This document shows, piece after piece, positions 21,183 through 33,779 of a stretch of DNA of 64,000 nucleotides. The notes under the pieces were generated by a model. The model saw only the letters and a list, made by a program, of their open reading frames with translations, did no database searches and was not told the origin of the DNA. The stretch comes from Neonectria sp. B-13 (Eukaryota; Ascomycota; Sordariomycetes; Hypocreales; Nectriaceae): NCBI GenBank assembly GCA_002682825.1, contig NOKP01000041.1, forward strand, positions 1-64,000, read 5' to 3'. The position numbers and the translations under genes were made by a program. Every line of letters starts with the position of its first letter. Position 1 is the stretch's first letter.

Positions 21183-23783
21183 ATGAGCACGTCCAAACTC
21201 TCCGCAGTTCAGGCCAAGGCAGCGGACAGAGAAATTGCAGCGAAAGACATAACAGAGGCAAACATCAGCAGCAGAGGCATCACACGGCTACACCAGAGCA
21301 AGAGACACTCGGTGGCCAACACGCCGCCCGCCAAAGTCAAGAAGCGGGCAGCACGGGCATGCAAGCGCTGTCGAGCTCGCAAGGTACGCTGCGATGTCAC
21401 GGACGGCATGCCGTGTGGGAATTGCAGATGGGACAAGGTGGAGTGCATTCTCCAAGAGGGTCGTCGGCAAATGTGAGTTCTTGGCATCCATCTCCCAGTT
21501 CTCTTATTCATTAACAGCCAACGAGAATAAGGCGAGCGTTGCAGTCCAAGATGTTGATCGAGCTGACGTTTACTCACCCCCAGAAAACACGTCTTCATCG
21601 CCAAAAAAGTTGCGGGAGCCGAAGCACAGAGTCAGCCCATGGCCAACGTAACCAACATCAACAGCGCCGCAGAGGTGCGAAAGTGGAGGGGTGCTTCTAT
21701 CGGTTCGTTTAATGGCCCTACCGCCAATAAAGTACCAGGAGTGGTAGCCGCAGCCAGGGAAATAATCGTTAATGATGCACCGGGCCTCGGCGGCCATGTT
21801 CCTCAACTGCTCTGTAAGCATTGTTGGACATGAAGCTACCCACATTCATTTGTCAAATTTCACTCTTCATATTTCAGCATCAGTAGCAAGACTTGAGACT
21901 GACCACAAGACCACCCCGCTCGTGGTCCCAATTAGATCAACGATCCGGATTGAACTATGACAATGCACAGTTGTCCAACCTTCTCAGTAAGGCATCACTG
22001 TTTGGTGACTTGAGAAGCAGTCAGTTCCCGAGCTCTCTCGAGGAACCGAACCTCTACAACCGGCTGCCCGCTTTTTTCAAGCCTCTTCCGACCAATATTG
22101 CCGTTGAGGAGGTCAGATATCTCCAGTCCAAGGGCGCTCTGTCGGTCCCCAGCCCGCCATTACAGAATGCTCTGCTCCAGGCTTACGTGGATTATGTCCA
22201 CCCGTATATGCCTCTGGAGCTGTGTTCATTCCTGACCGCCGTAAACGCCGGCGATGGTCTGGCCGGGAAGGTCAGCCTTCTGATGTACCAGGCCGTCATG
22301 TTTGCCGCCACGGCATTTGTCGATGTAGAGGCTCTGCTGGAGGCCGGCTATGCGACCCGCAAAGCTGCGAGGAAGGCATTCTTCCAGAAAACCAGGGCAA
22401 GTGGATCATCTCTCATCCCGAAATCTCTAGACGCTAACGAAGACATTTTCTTAGTTGCTGTATGATTTTGATTGCGAATCCGATCGCCTCGTGGTTGTGC
22501 AGGCTTTACTCCTGATGACGTACTGGTACGAGACGGCGGACGATCAGAAAGACACCTGGCATTGGATCGGTGTGGCCATATTGCAGGCGTACACCATCGG
22601 CCTCCATCGTGATCCCAGTGCTGCAGGTATATCTACGCTGAGCCAGAAGCTGAGGAAGCGAATATGGTGGTCATGCTTTATGCGCGACCGCCTCATCGCA
22701 CTAGGTATGCGACAGCCTAGCCGGATACGCGACGAGGACTTCGACGTTCCGATGCTGGAGGAGGGCGACTTTGAGATTGGGGTCCTTTCCGAGGATAATA
22801 ACATTCTCCCACTTGAATGCACCCATGTCCGAGATATTACGATGCAGCAGGAGCTTGCGGCATTATGCATCGCCAAAGTTCAGCTAGGCATCTGCATCGG
22901 CCACGTGCTCAATTCTCAGTATTCAGTTAACATGCGAGATAAAGTCCACCCAGAGAACACCATTAATAGCACTTGGATGCTATTTCCGAATAAGAAGCTC
23001 GATAATATGGAAAGCTTACTATCTATCGACCTCGAACTTACGTCTTGGGCCGACGCCTTGCCACCGTGTTGCCGGTACACCCCTCTAATGCCGCTCGACG
23101 TCAAGAACGGTCAGTCGAAAATCGCGGTTCAGCGAACCTTGCTACACATGCTGTACTATACCATAGTATTGACCTTGCACCGTCCGCAGCTCTTGCCGCC
23201 GTCGCCCATCCATGCCCCGACTACCCCGCACATAGCCCAGGATATATCCCGTCTATGTGTCCAGGACGCCACTACATATATCACACGCATGGCATCGGAG
23301 CTTCACCATCTCCGACTTGACAGGTTTCTCCCCATCACTGGCATCACGGTTATCCTGCCCACCATGATGATACAGCTCCTTGAGATGAGAAACCCTGTCC
23401 CACAGGCCCGTAATCTTGCAGCCCGCGGGTTCCAGCAGTGCATGTGCGTAATGGAGAAGCTACGCGACATCTATGTTGCCGCCGACGATATCGTTGGGTT
23501 CCTGGACGCCGCGCTGCGCAAGGTTGCCGTCGACATCAACGAGCTAGCCACTGGAGCCGTCACCTACCAGCACCTCGAAATCGCTGGGGCTGGTTTTAGC
23601 GGGCAAACTCCACCGCCGGAGCAGGACCCCGACTCGGCCATGGTCAACTCCAAGGAGGCCAGCTCCCCGAATCTCAACTTCTTACTAGGGCAGGAAGCCT
23701 TCGACTGGAACGCCGTCACTGGCACCGAGTTCGACGTCGACCAGTGGCTGCAGTTCCCGCCCGAGGGGACTCGACAACACTGA
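21183..23783 (+). CDS. Zn2Cys6 transcription factor, cutinase regulator (CTF1)-like
   Basis: Nuclear regulator of roughly 780 residues. The first exon contains the full zinc cluster, ACKRCRARKVRCDVTDG then MPCGNCRWDKVECI (21356-21460). The true start is ATG 21183 (MSTSKLSAVQAK); the TTG two codons before it is not a start. After a linker come GALSVPSPPLQNALLQAYVD and YVHPYMPLELCSFL, the opening of the fungal_trans domain. An intron at 22397-22454 with a GC donor (GCAAGT) joins FFQKTR to LLYDFDCESDRLVVVQALLL. Then MTYWYETADDQKDTWHWIGV and KRIWWSCFMRDRLIALGMRQ follow. These motifs are those of the CTF1alpha/FarA-like group, known for cutinase and fatty-acid gene control, but the position divergent from an FAH gene argues for a pathway role here. 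Confidence 0.9.
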
Positions 23784-25592
23784 CAAGGATGTATGGCCGG
23801 CGTTTTGAGCATGGAGGGGAAGCATAGATCGTCTCGTTGTTGCTCCTATGGCTGTGCTTTCTTTAATACATGGGCAAGGGCTCCTAGGTTACCGAGCACT
23901 TGCACAAGGGCCCGTCGAGCTTCAGCCGTGGGATTCCGGCTATTATTTCCATCGACAAGAGAGGGAAAATGGTGGGCGAAAGGAGGGAAGAACCGTCTCG
24001 GTGCGCTACACAAGACGCTTCACGAGAATGTAGGGATGCTGTCAGTTCTTATAGCGCCTGCTGTGCGGTGAGTACCTATGGAAGTTTCCACTGTCCAAAC
24101 TGATCCCCCATGTCCGGTCTATCGGCTACGTAACTGACTGTTGGTTGCGCCCAAGTTCTAACTCTTCTGCTCCTGGTTAGGCATTCGCACGCGTACATAA
24201 TGTAACGGTCTTCACCTAGATCAAAGAGGTTTGTTAGTTACTTGAGGAACGGGAACAAGCACAATAGACGTTACTTAGTTACCTAACACGTCATGAAACC
24301 ACGGGGAAAGAGCAGACATAACTACTTGCTAGGATAGACTAACGACTTAATGAGCAAGAAGAGTTTCTCGAGACACTCTCAGACGCAGTGAAAAAAGTAC
24401 TTAGCGCTATTCTCCAAGTGAAAGACATAGTCTTTGACGTCGCTGAGAATGTTGCTCATATATAGGTCATGATCGCTAACTTTATCTATATCCATTGCCC
24501 AGACCCAACCAGAGGGCTGCTGATAATCGTAAAGGATGCCATAGGATAGAGCGGCGAGTTTTCTGAGGGGTTACTGAGGGACTAAGAGGTAAAGATTAGG
24601 AGAGACGCTTAGTTCATAATCAACAATTGTGCTAATCCAAGTTCCAAGGCTTTAACATACTACTTAAGATTCGGTTCAAGAAGCGAAAAGGCTACGATAT
24701 GGTCTTAAAGCGGCAGTTTGCCCTCTAGGAAGACCGCTCAGGGAAAGACCTCGATTAGAAACTACCACTCATAGCATGTCTTCGTCGAAGGTGAAGATTA
24801 ATATGAGCATGGTCTTCGTCAATCCAAAGCTTGTGCAGGGATCCTATCCTGGCTGCAAGACGGCAACGGACGCGCTCGTAGATTTTACAATCTACTAATG
24901 AGTAGCTATCTGTGATAGCGCAATATCTTAAGATTACTGATGACCAGTCTATATTGGCAAAAATAAGCATTGTGGGATGGGGTTTCGCATGGTGATGCTC
25001 ACCGTCGCAGAGCACGGGAATAGCTTGGATGAGGATAGCGTGGACCTAGGCGAGGCTGCTCTTAGTTTCGAACCGCCTCAAAACAGAGCCGGGACGAGCA
25101 ATCGAAAAAAAAAAAGCACCAAGGCTGTCAGCGTCCCTGCCGAGCCATCCGACTTTCAGCAGCTGCGACTGCTGAGCATTACACTTCTCCCACCCACTCC
25201 ACGCCGCCCCGCCGTCAACACGGCAAATCCGGGCACTTCATTGCAATCGCCAGCAAAGTATTTGCAGGGTCACACCCACTCAGAAAGTAGATGTGAGGCC
25301 AGTCTTTCAAACCGGTCACGTATCCGAAGCAATGGTATCAACACCTAGGCCCTGAGAGCGTTGTATAAAAGGAGGTAGCACCCGTCGCCGAGCGCCCGTA
25401 TATGTGCGCCTCCCAGAAATCGCGATGGTATTGCACACGTTCCTCGCCGCTCGACTAAATCAATCATTGCAGCCCACCTGGAGTTTTCGATATCCCTTTT
25501 TACCCAAGCCTCTAGATCGGGGGTAGTTGTTGTCTACTGTCAGCTGACATATTGTTGTCTAACCCACTCCACCGCTTCTCCCTACCTTGTAC
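23784..25592. other. Gene-poor region before the XlnR relic
   Basis: 1.8 kb without a gene I can support. A short coding-like stretch at about 24367-24460 ends in a stop and may be another decayed gene, but I cannot name it. A run of ten A residues lies at about 25107. Confidence 0.4.
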
Positions 25593-26575
25593 ATGGCACA
25601 ATCCCAAATGCAAACGAACGGCCTCAAAACGCTAGGGCAAGGCTCGCAATGCCCCATCCAACATCTCCAACAACCAGCCGATGTCCCAAATTCCCATTTA
25701 GCTAGTCTACCAAAGCATCAAAAGCACCCCTATAGGCCTAGTCCTCGAACGTCAGGGTCTTCCGGTCCTAGAAGGAGAATTAGCCAAGCTTACGATCAGT
25801 GTTACCAGCAACGTAAAAAGTATAACAGCCAACATCCCTATGCCCACTGCATTAGTAGGTCTCTAAGTCAACAGTCACAATACAATCACTGACCAGAATA
25901 GAATCTGATCTTAGATGCGAATGCATCCGTAAGAGAAAGAAACGGGAAAAGACTTCAAGGAAAAAGTTGGCTCAACAAGCAGCAGCCCAAGCAGCAGCAG
26001 TACATAACGGCCTACCTAACAGCTCTAGGGCTAAGGGTAGTCAATCCAATGACAATAGAACCAAGAGCTTGCCTATGCACAGCTCATTACAGTAGACTGT
26101 CGCCAAGCAGCACTACAGCAATGATGTTATCCTGCAAAATCAAGGGTCAGAGACTCTCAATAGGCTTAGTGAGATACCCAATCAGCCTCATCTAACAGGC
26201 CACTCTAATCTTGAATCAGAACGGACAGAAAGCTCTACGGGAATCGATCTGAACGGTTTTGGGGCAGTATCCTACTCCTACAATGCTGAGGGACTGGGTG
26301 GCCTAGGTTTCGGTCATCATACGTACACCGCCCATGTGTATAGCAGTATATCCAACTATCCCGACCTATCGTACATAGGAAACAGTCCTCTTGGATATCA
26401 GATAGGAGGCGGAACCCCTCCTGGCTCGGGCCTCCCTATGGCATCGCCTCTAGCCCAGTTCCAGCCACACATGGCCCAACCCAGCTTTCTCGTCCCTTAT
26501 CTCAAATTCCAGTTTCCATTGCTTGCGACCTCGTGGATCCATACCTCTCATCGGACAATCACCCCATTGTAGCAC
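25593..26575 (+). pseudogene. XlnR/Xyr1-like regulator pseudogene (N-terminal part)
   Basis: Relic of the xylanolytic/cellulolytic activator family. It retains GSSGPRRRIS and then a mutated zinc cluster AYDQC, RKKYNSQHPYAHCI; the family has [22 protein letters not shown]. Cys 1, 3 and 4 have become Tyr, each needing one G-to-A change. After an intron-like gap ending CTTAG at 25914 the frame resumes with CECIRKRKKREKTSRKKLAQ, matching the basic region after the last cysteine, and a QQAAAQAAA run. A TAG stop interrupts it at about 26092 (GVSL-region equivalent). Later GGGTPPGSGLPMASPLAQFQ and, after a one-base frameshift at about 26490, SQIPVSIACDLVDPYLSSDN match the region before the middle-homology domain. 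The rest (about 500 codons) is absent. It cannot encode a working factor. Confidence 0.82.
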
Positions 26576-26768
26576 TCCCCCCCGAAGCTCGCCAAGGGCC
26601 TTCAATCCCGCACACGCAAGGATGGAGCGGCGGCCCGTTTATCACTGTTGTAGGAAGTTGGAATATTGGACCTCAGTTTCATTCCACGTATCCATTTGGA
26701 GTACTAGGCGCCTTTTTCTTCTTCTTTAAAGGCCCACCCTTTTTTGCAGCCGCCCCTTTTTGCGGGCC

Positions 26769-26894
26769 CGCCCTTTTTGTGTCCTCCACATCAGCCTGGT
26801 AGCCCTTGGTTAGGAACAGCAGCGCCTTGGCAGGTGTGTCCAGCAGTCCCTCACTATCGGGATCCTCGCCGACGCACTCCAGCAGAGTTCGTTT
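26769..26894 (-). pseudogene. GTP cyclohydrolase I gene fragment
   Basis: About 42 codons reading KRTLLECVGEDPDSEGLLDT, then PAKALLFLTKGYQADVEDTKR, the start of the GTP cyclohydrolase I domain (first enzyme of folate/pterin synthesis). Three or four residues are missing between DTP and AKAL compared with the family (usually ER-A/Y-AKAL). The catalytic domain with its zinc ligands is absent, and the frame runs into Lys/Pro-rich non-homologous sequence. The upstream portion of the open frame to 27206 has no recognisable similarity. It abuts the XlnR relic on the opposite strand, so two unrelated gene scraps were brought together here. Confidence 0.7.
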
Positions 26895-29800
26895 GTGACT
26901 GGGATCCAACGAGAGCAGTCTGTGCGCCCTAAATGCGGAGTCAAGTTCGGTAGGAGCAGTTCGCGAAACGAACACATCCGCCAAGCCAAATGTAAAGGGC
27001 GAAAGACTTAGAGTGATTTTTTTTTTATATCCGGAGCAGGTGCGCAGACTGGCCCGTGTCCAGGACTTGCAAGATCGAGCCTTTCTCGGATTCAGAAGAA
27101 AGGATGGTCGAGAATAAACATTTGATAGGTTATAGCCTTCTTCGTTGGCTGGAGAAAGCCAAAATGACGCGTCGTCTTGGCTTCCTTCCCTTCTAGGCTT
27201 CTGCAAATCGCATTCTCAATTGCCTTAGAAGGGTGGGTGGAACGATGGGGAGGAGGAACTTGGGAAGTGGAAAGCTAGGTCGTGAAGAGGGGCATGAGGT
27301 CCTTGGGTCTAGAATCTTGGCAGTGAGGAAAGAGAAATGGAAATTCGGGATGGAAATTTGGAAGGTGCTCTGGGTAAGGATGTTCATGCTAACAGGGGTA
27401 TCCGACAGGGATGTTCGATAAGGATACTTAAGCAGGAAAAGTAGGTTTGGTATGGAAGTTTGAGGTTTGGAGAGCTCCAAAAAGTCTCCCCAAAGTTCCT
27501 AATCTCCCAGTGAGGTGAGCAGGGGTGAGGTTACGCTTAACTGGATAGGTACTATCCTGTCTCAGCCTAGAACTCCCACTCCCTCCTCTAACATTAGTTC
27601 TTATCTATATATGGAAGTGAGGCAAGCAGGATGAGATGCCTATGACCATAGAGAAGTAGAGAACCGCTCACCATGGCACGATCCCATGCCTATTGGGTCT
27701 CTCAACCAGATGATCTCCGGAGGTTGACTTCTGGAACCCTGTACGGTCCTGGCTAAGTGGGCATAGGGAGGTGGTGACGTTATTAAGGCCGAGAGCGTCC
27801 TATCACAATATCGACTATGCCCCGCTGGTGCCCATTGGATCACGACGTTATTCTCTCCCAAAGGGTTGCTCTTAGATGCGTCAGGGGCTATTTAAGTACC
27901 TGCCCAGTAGGTGGTGGTGCCCTATAGCCCACCTGGTAGGGACCTGAGATAAGAGGAGTGAGATCCTCTCTGCAGGACACGCCAAAGACCGGATGGAAAT
28001 GCGTTTGGTCTGTCGCGAATGCGCATCCTACCTGCAAGGTGGATGGTGCGGTCCTTCACAACATTCTATGGGTATCCATGTATTGGCCCTCACACGCGGG
28101 ACAGTATGAATAGCGGCATATGAGGAAGTGGTACAGACCCCCCTATGGCGCGTCGTTTCCACGAATTCGCTTGCGCAGGTATTCGTCCAATGCATTGCAT
28201 CGCTATTAGTGTACCCTTCCCCATTTTCGTCACAGTGGCCGTATCAACTACTTCTACCTGCCTTGGGCACTGACTCTTAGGAGACGCGTCGCGCCCTGCC
28301 GTAGTGATTGATGCAGGCTGAGAGGGGGAGCATCATAGTTGAACGCGAACACGGATAGGCTTTCTCAGACGTGTAACAGAGGATTTGTGACTTCAGTGTG
28401 GACCAAGACTGGGGATACGACAATGAATGGGCCGAGCAAGGTTCAAGGGATCTCTATTCAATGAAATATGGGTAGAACAAGGGGCCCAATTAGTGACTAA
28501 AACTCACAGCTGTAACGGACTATGTATCCTCGTCACTCAGAGTCCGAGTGAAACGACGAAGACATCCTATCGACGCCTTGTCTATGATGCAATAAGCTTG
28601 TGTTTGCCTTCACGGGTCTCCGTCGTAGTGTTATTTTAATCTAGGGCCTGGATCATGGGCATCAATCGCAGATTCTATATGTTCTATTCGGCTATCCTGG
28701 ACGTGGCGCGTCTTATGTCGCGTCTTGTATCAGATGTGCAACTTGACGTGCGGCAGGGTCACAACCCACTCAGAATTGGCAGCCTCGTAAGAGCTGTAGA
28801 TATGTGGTCGAGTTCGCTGTATTGAACACGGTACAACAGGTGCCCCGAGTAGGTGCGCAATGATCTCGCAAAGACTACGCCAAGAATTTCAGGGCTAAGA
28901 TGGTGTACTCGGCTTATTGGAAGATCAACATTACGTCGACACGACGCGCCGTATCTAACACGGTATTACCCACTCGTGTTTGTCCTCCGCGTCGTCTCTG
29001 TCATGTCTATCGTGTCGCGTCTATCGTGTCTGTCGCGAATCCAGTGGTTATCATCATTGGTGCATACCTGAGTAGTCAGCCACGTATCAAAATAGAGATA
29101 TCCTGTCCTCTCTGTCGCGACGGCCATGTATGCAACGCGTCATATACAGACATCGTTGAGGGCGAGACTGGAATGTAGTGTTTTGGTGAATGTATAAAGC
29201 CCGCTAGGTAGCCTTACCATGTGCTCATCCTAGTACAACATGTAAAGACGAGGTCAGCCACTACCCAAGAGGGATACGCAAAATGAGAGATTTCTTTTTC
29301 TATCTTTTTCTCTCTATACACAACTGCCAATTAACCGATAGGGAGCCTACCGCATCATTTCATACCCTATACTAGAATATGGTCATTAGAACAAGAGGGG
29401 TTTTGGTTCATCTATGCCTACCTACACTCATTCGCAAAAGCGCATAGGGTCTTTTTCTCGTCTTCTACAGGAGACAGTTATTGCTACTGCATAGCACCCA
29501 CATGCATGGAGACACGTTCTAGTTTACTACACGACCAGGGGGGGTTAAGACACTGGAATATGGGAATATTCTCAAGAGACGGCTTTCGAGAGAGGCGTGG
29601 TGATACAGAACAGTGCTGCACTATTCATGGTCAGCATCCTAAGGATTGTGCATATATCGCGTATAAGACACCGACGGACGGAAAGGTTTTGGATTTGACT
29701 TGGGTCAGCTTACGGCGATGCAGTCCCTTTTTTCTTTTTACAAAGCCTAAGGTCGTGGTTAGTCGGATCAAGCGGTGCCTGGATTTAAGGGTAGTGGAGA

Positions 29801-31111
29801 GAGCTTGTTAGGCTTGTTGGATTGGCCATTGTATGTATGAGATGAATAGTGATATTTATGTAGATGCAGTAGATAGGGCTATTATGTATCATTTATGTAT
29901 GGCATTCAAAGAGGATCTAGAGTGGATATGGCTTTGGGAAAAGGTAACGCGTTATGAAGATGGTTATTGTTTCTTGTTTATTGACCCTAAGAAGGTAAGA
30001 TAAAAGTATAAAAGTAACATTAGATTACAGAAGTAGATTGCTAAGTTTGTAATATCTTAAGTAAGAAATAATGACCCTAATAATTGAGTATATCTTTGAG
30101 AAGGGGACCTTTAACTTATCTAGGTACTCTTCTAGGTATGTACTAGCAATACTAATAGGGAAAATCTGTTTCGAGCAGATAGGGTAGCACTAGGAGGCAA
30201 GAGCTAGCCTAATATTCAAGAGATGATTGAGTGAGTGTAAGTATCCCAATGGCATTAATCCCATCACTATTTTCAAACCTCCTGCCATATCTTAGATTCC
30301 ACATCCAACGAAAAGTGAAGCAAGGCTAATTGGCTGGCTTTACGACCTGAGGAGAGGAAATAAAAGAAATGCAACGAGAGTTGCTGCCTGAGAAGTCTAA
30401 TATGCTGGTTTTCCCGCCGCCACACCGTACGAAGTAGTGACAAGTAATTTTGCGGTCAATGCTCCTACAGCACTGTAATCGCTTTAACGAATGAATACAG
30501 GTCAGACTAAAGAGAGAAGAGGAAATAAGACATCTTATCGAGGCTGTCATGCAGCAATGCCTGCAGCGCCACTTGTAGTCACCCCCACAGTTATCCCGGA
30601 CGAAGGCATCAGTCCGGTGCGGTGCAACGTTGAATAGGAGCAGGTCCACCGTCTGTTTTTCGAGGACGCCGTCGCCCGTACAAGCGCCCAGAAGGCCGAG
30701 GCCGCCGTGCTTATCAAGCTCATCTGTGAGTTCTGCAGCAAGAAGACCCGCCCCGTCGAGCCTAGCGCATGCCGCTTAGGTACTGCGTTCGGGTTGAGCA
30801 TGGCCATGAAGGACTGTAGGGGGCTTGGGAGCTGGAGTGTCTTAGTGCTACTGATGTTCAGCCGGTCCTATGTTCCTTGTAAAGCAGATGTATGTGTGTA
30901 TGGAGTTGGATGGGAAAATAATGCGCTGGGGAAGGAGGAGCTTTTGGCTTGTGATAAGATATAATGTGATAATCCTATTAGTATACTTAATATTTTATAA
31001 TATTACTCTCTTTACTTAATGTTTATAAAAAAAGTAGTCCTTAATATTCTACCTTAATTAAATACGTTTATAGTCTTATATTTAATAGCTCTATCTTAAC
31101 TTTACGGCTTA
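26895..31111. other. Gene-poor, probably degenerate region
   Basis: 4.2 kb with no supported gene. Open frames exist (29506-29811 plus; 30547-30807 minus; 30707-30964 plus) but lack domains or splice patterns. The plus strand at 29830-30000 can be read as an uninterrupted coding-like stretch (MYHLCMAFKEDLEWIWLWEK) and 30640-30760 as LFFEDAVARTSAQKAEAAVL; both may be scraps of dead genes. DNA at 29980-30080 and 30960-31110 is AT-rich. No terminal repeats or transposase were recognised. Confidence 0.4.
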
Positions 31112-32220
31112 TTATCTTATTTTATCCTCAACTTCGACTTTAATAGCTACAGGCAGCCCATCAATCAGTTCAAGCGACCTGCCCAAGCGCTCCAGTGCGA
31201 GGTTACTGTTCCGCTGGCGCAAAGCTGCAGACTCCTGCTCCGTGACCAGAACAAAGTCATAATGAAGCAACTTAAAGCCACTGGAAACCTGGTATTGTAT
31301 AGCCAGCTCTTCATCTACTTGTGATAGGTCGACGAGCAATGAAGACTTGACACCGAAGACAGCGTCTGATCTCTCATAAGGATCTCCGCGGATGTAAAGA
31401 GCGCTATCAAATAAAACGCAGTAAGCAAACAATATTGGTACGTAAGAGGGATGGTGAGTGCTTACGTGATAAGCCGTTCATACCCATGTTTGTCCAGTTT
31501 AAAGTGTATGTGACCAGGCCTCATATTGTGCCGACCTAGAAGCTCTAACAAATCACCGACAGGGCCGTCACCGGGTATCGGATATGGAACTGGAACAATG
31601 GCCTTGAACCAAACAACTCCCTCGACATCGGTCTCAAGGATGGCTCGTCCATCTGGGGCATCGCGATTGGCGTATTGCGTGTCGTAATGCCCTGTAGAGT
31701 CTGTCTCCCAGATATCAACAGCAACGCCCTGGAGAGGCTTTCCATCTGTATCTTTGACAGTGCAGATGACGAGAAGAGGCTCTCCCTCGACATCTCGACT
31801 GATGCTTGTGCCATGTGTCACATTTTCGGCGTCGTGAGTGTGAAAGGGTCCCAAGAGTGTTCCCTCAGTTGCTGATTCAGGCTTAGGATGGTCAATGCTG
31901 TCAACCAACAGGCTCAGCCCGAGAACGTCGGATAAGAGCACGAACTCGTCTCGTAATGGGGTGCAAGTCTCTCCGACACTTTCAAGAAACCGTAGAGCTG
32001 ACATCCATTCTTTGGTGCTCAGTCGCGTTTCTCTCGCGAAGTCATGCAAGTGTACAACGAGTCGCTCTAGGATGTACCTGAATCTGGGATCTTGATTGGT
32101 AGAGTTGATGCGATTGACCGCGTCTGTTATTCCGTCCACGGTAAGATCCACGCCAGTAGTTGAAGTCTTAGGATCAGCTGCCATGTTTCGCGCAGTGATA
32201 CCGAGCGGTGGTTCCGGCAT
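31112..32220 (-). CDS. Intradiol ring-cleavage dioxygenase (hydroxyquinol/catechol 1,2-dioxygenase)
   Basis: Predicted Fe(III) enzyme that cleaves hydroxyquinol or catechol between the hydroxyls to give maleylacetate or cis,cis-muconate. Two exons joined over an intron of about 60 bp (GTAAGC..GATAG) in the middle of HGYERLITALYIRGDPYE. The N-terminal helical domain (RFRYILERLVVHLHDFARET, with EFVLLSDVLGLSLLVDSID) is followed by the catalytic beta-sandwich: EGTLLGPFH, GVAVDIWETDSTGHYDTQY (first Tyr ligand), VPVPYPIPGDGPVG (second Tyr) and RHNMRPGHIHFKL (two His ligands). All four iron ligands are present. About 350 residues, normal. Start taken at 32220 (MPEPPLGI); an in-frame ATG at 32184 (MAADPK) is possible. 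Its neighbour is an FAD monooxygenase that could supply the trihydroxybenzene. Confidence 0.92.
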
Positions 32221-33779
32221 TGGATGATATGCAATTGATTAAGGCCCGACTGGAAGGCCGTGACGGCTAGAAATAGCGCTTGTAGAATTGGTAGTTTTAG
32301 GGTTGATAATCGGAATGTGAATGAGAGTTTTCAACCGGTGCGGCTTGCAGACATTGTCGCATTCATATACGATTCACATACGACATAGCACTTAGACGAA
32401 CTAAAGGAATGTTGGTCATGTCTGCCGAAAGGGACTGCCGACGAAGTGGGGCTATGGGCCAGAGCATGATAGCCCGGCGAATCAGAGCTGAAGAAAGATC
32501 AATAAACGATGCCATGTTAGACAGTATCGAACGGCGGAAAAAATATGCCGCGCTTTGCCGTGCCCGGTCTCCGAACGAACCCGGTATGCCGAGTCCGGCC
32601 CAACACGGAGAACCGGACACGGACTTGCATTGACGGATTAACCTGACATGTCCGAATCATATCAGATCTGGTTTAAAGTAGCTAGTGTCGGAACTTGCCA
32701 AAGGCCCACCACTGAATCACCTCCTAGAGTAATCCCTTTGGAGAGTGCGGGTACTCTGGTACCAACTCTCTTTAACGTCAAAGGCAAATGTCGGCAGAGG
32801 GAGGTCTGCATTTAGGTTTCCAGACAAGATTGAGTAACTGAACGGAACTCAGATGACCGCTAGTTAGATGTCCACAATGTCATCAGTTAAGCTAATATGT
32901 TACGTCTTCTCCACGCTTGCAGATCGCCTAGTAGTAATCCACTGCTATGCCTGACTATGATAGATTGGAGGCTTTGTTGGCCACTGACCCTTATCTCCTT
33001 ATATGTCGAATAATGAAATGATATAAAAGTTTGCAGATCTAGCTCTAAAGCCCCAGGATGACGCTTTAAGTGGCAGAGAGTGAATAGCTTCTGGATCAAC
33101 GCTTTCAAAGCCAAGCATGCAGTACCGGGCCTGATTTCCAGTTCAACGCCCAAAATCCTTCCTGCAAGAGTAGAAGCTTCAAATTCCACCAGTGGCCCCG
33201 TTCCACTAAAAGATTATTTTCAAACCCGGCATGTAATTATATAAGCTCGTTAAAGATTTAATCAGTTAGTTAGGACAAAGTGAGGGTTAGCTCTAGGCTT
33301 TAGAAGAAAAAGGATATGATATTTCACTCTTAACATCTTCTTACATTAAGTTATTAAGAACAGTTATAATTTTCTTGCCGGTTTCTTCTTTCTATATCAG
33401 CTGTTTCCCTTCTCTAATTAACTCTGTCGGCCTTGATTATTTAATTATATTATTCCACGGGTTTAAGAACAAAATCGTGTGAAGTGTTAATTAATACCAG
33501 GCTCGTCGATGACAACAATATTACTTTTACGCTCCTATAACGAGCATGATAGACTGAGTTGTAAGATTGATTAACTAATATAAGTACATTTAGAGGTTTA
33601 GGCAAGTAGCTGAGGCAAGCACTGACTCTCCCAGACGAACAGAGAAATACCGAAGTCCCCATCATCTGATAGATGAGCTTGTTGTACATAATTCTTTGAA
33701 CTCTGTGGTGTCTAGCATTCTAACAGATTTCTAAATTTTAGTCATCATGCTAATCTATGGCTGAGGAGTGCCTGGAATA
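32221..33779. other. Intergenic, partly AT-rich
   Basis: About 1.6 kb between two minus-strand genes. The first few hundred bases should hold the dioxygenase promoter. 33190-33740 is AT-rich without a readable gene; unlike the 187-1626 region I could not recover a protein from it. Confidence 0.4.

Noticed and set aside
33190..33740. AT-rich block as another RIP-mutated gene
   Set aside because: I could not recover any family motif in six frames, so only its composition is reported.
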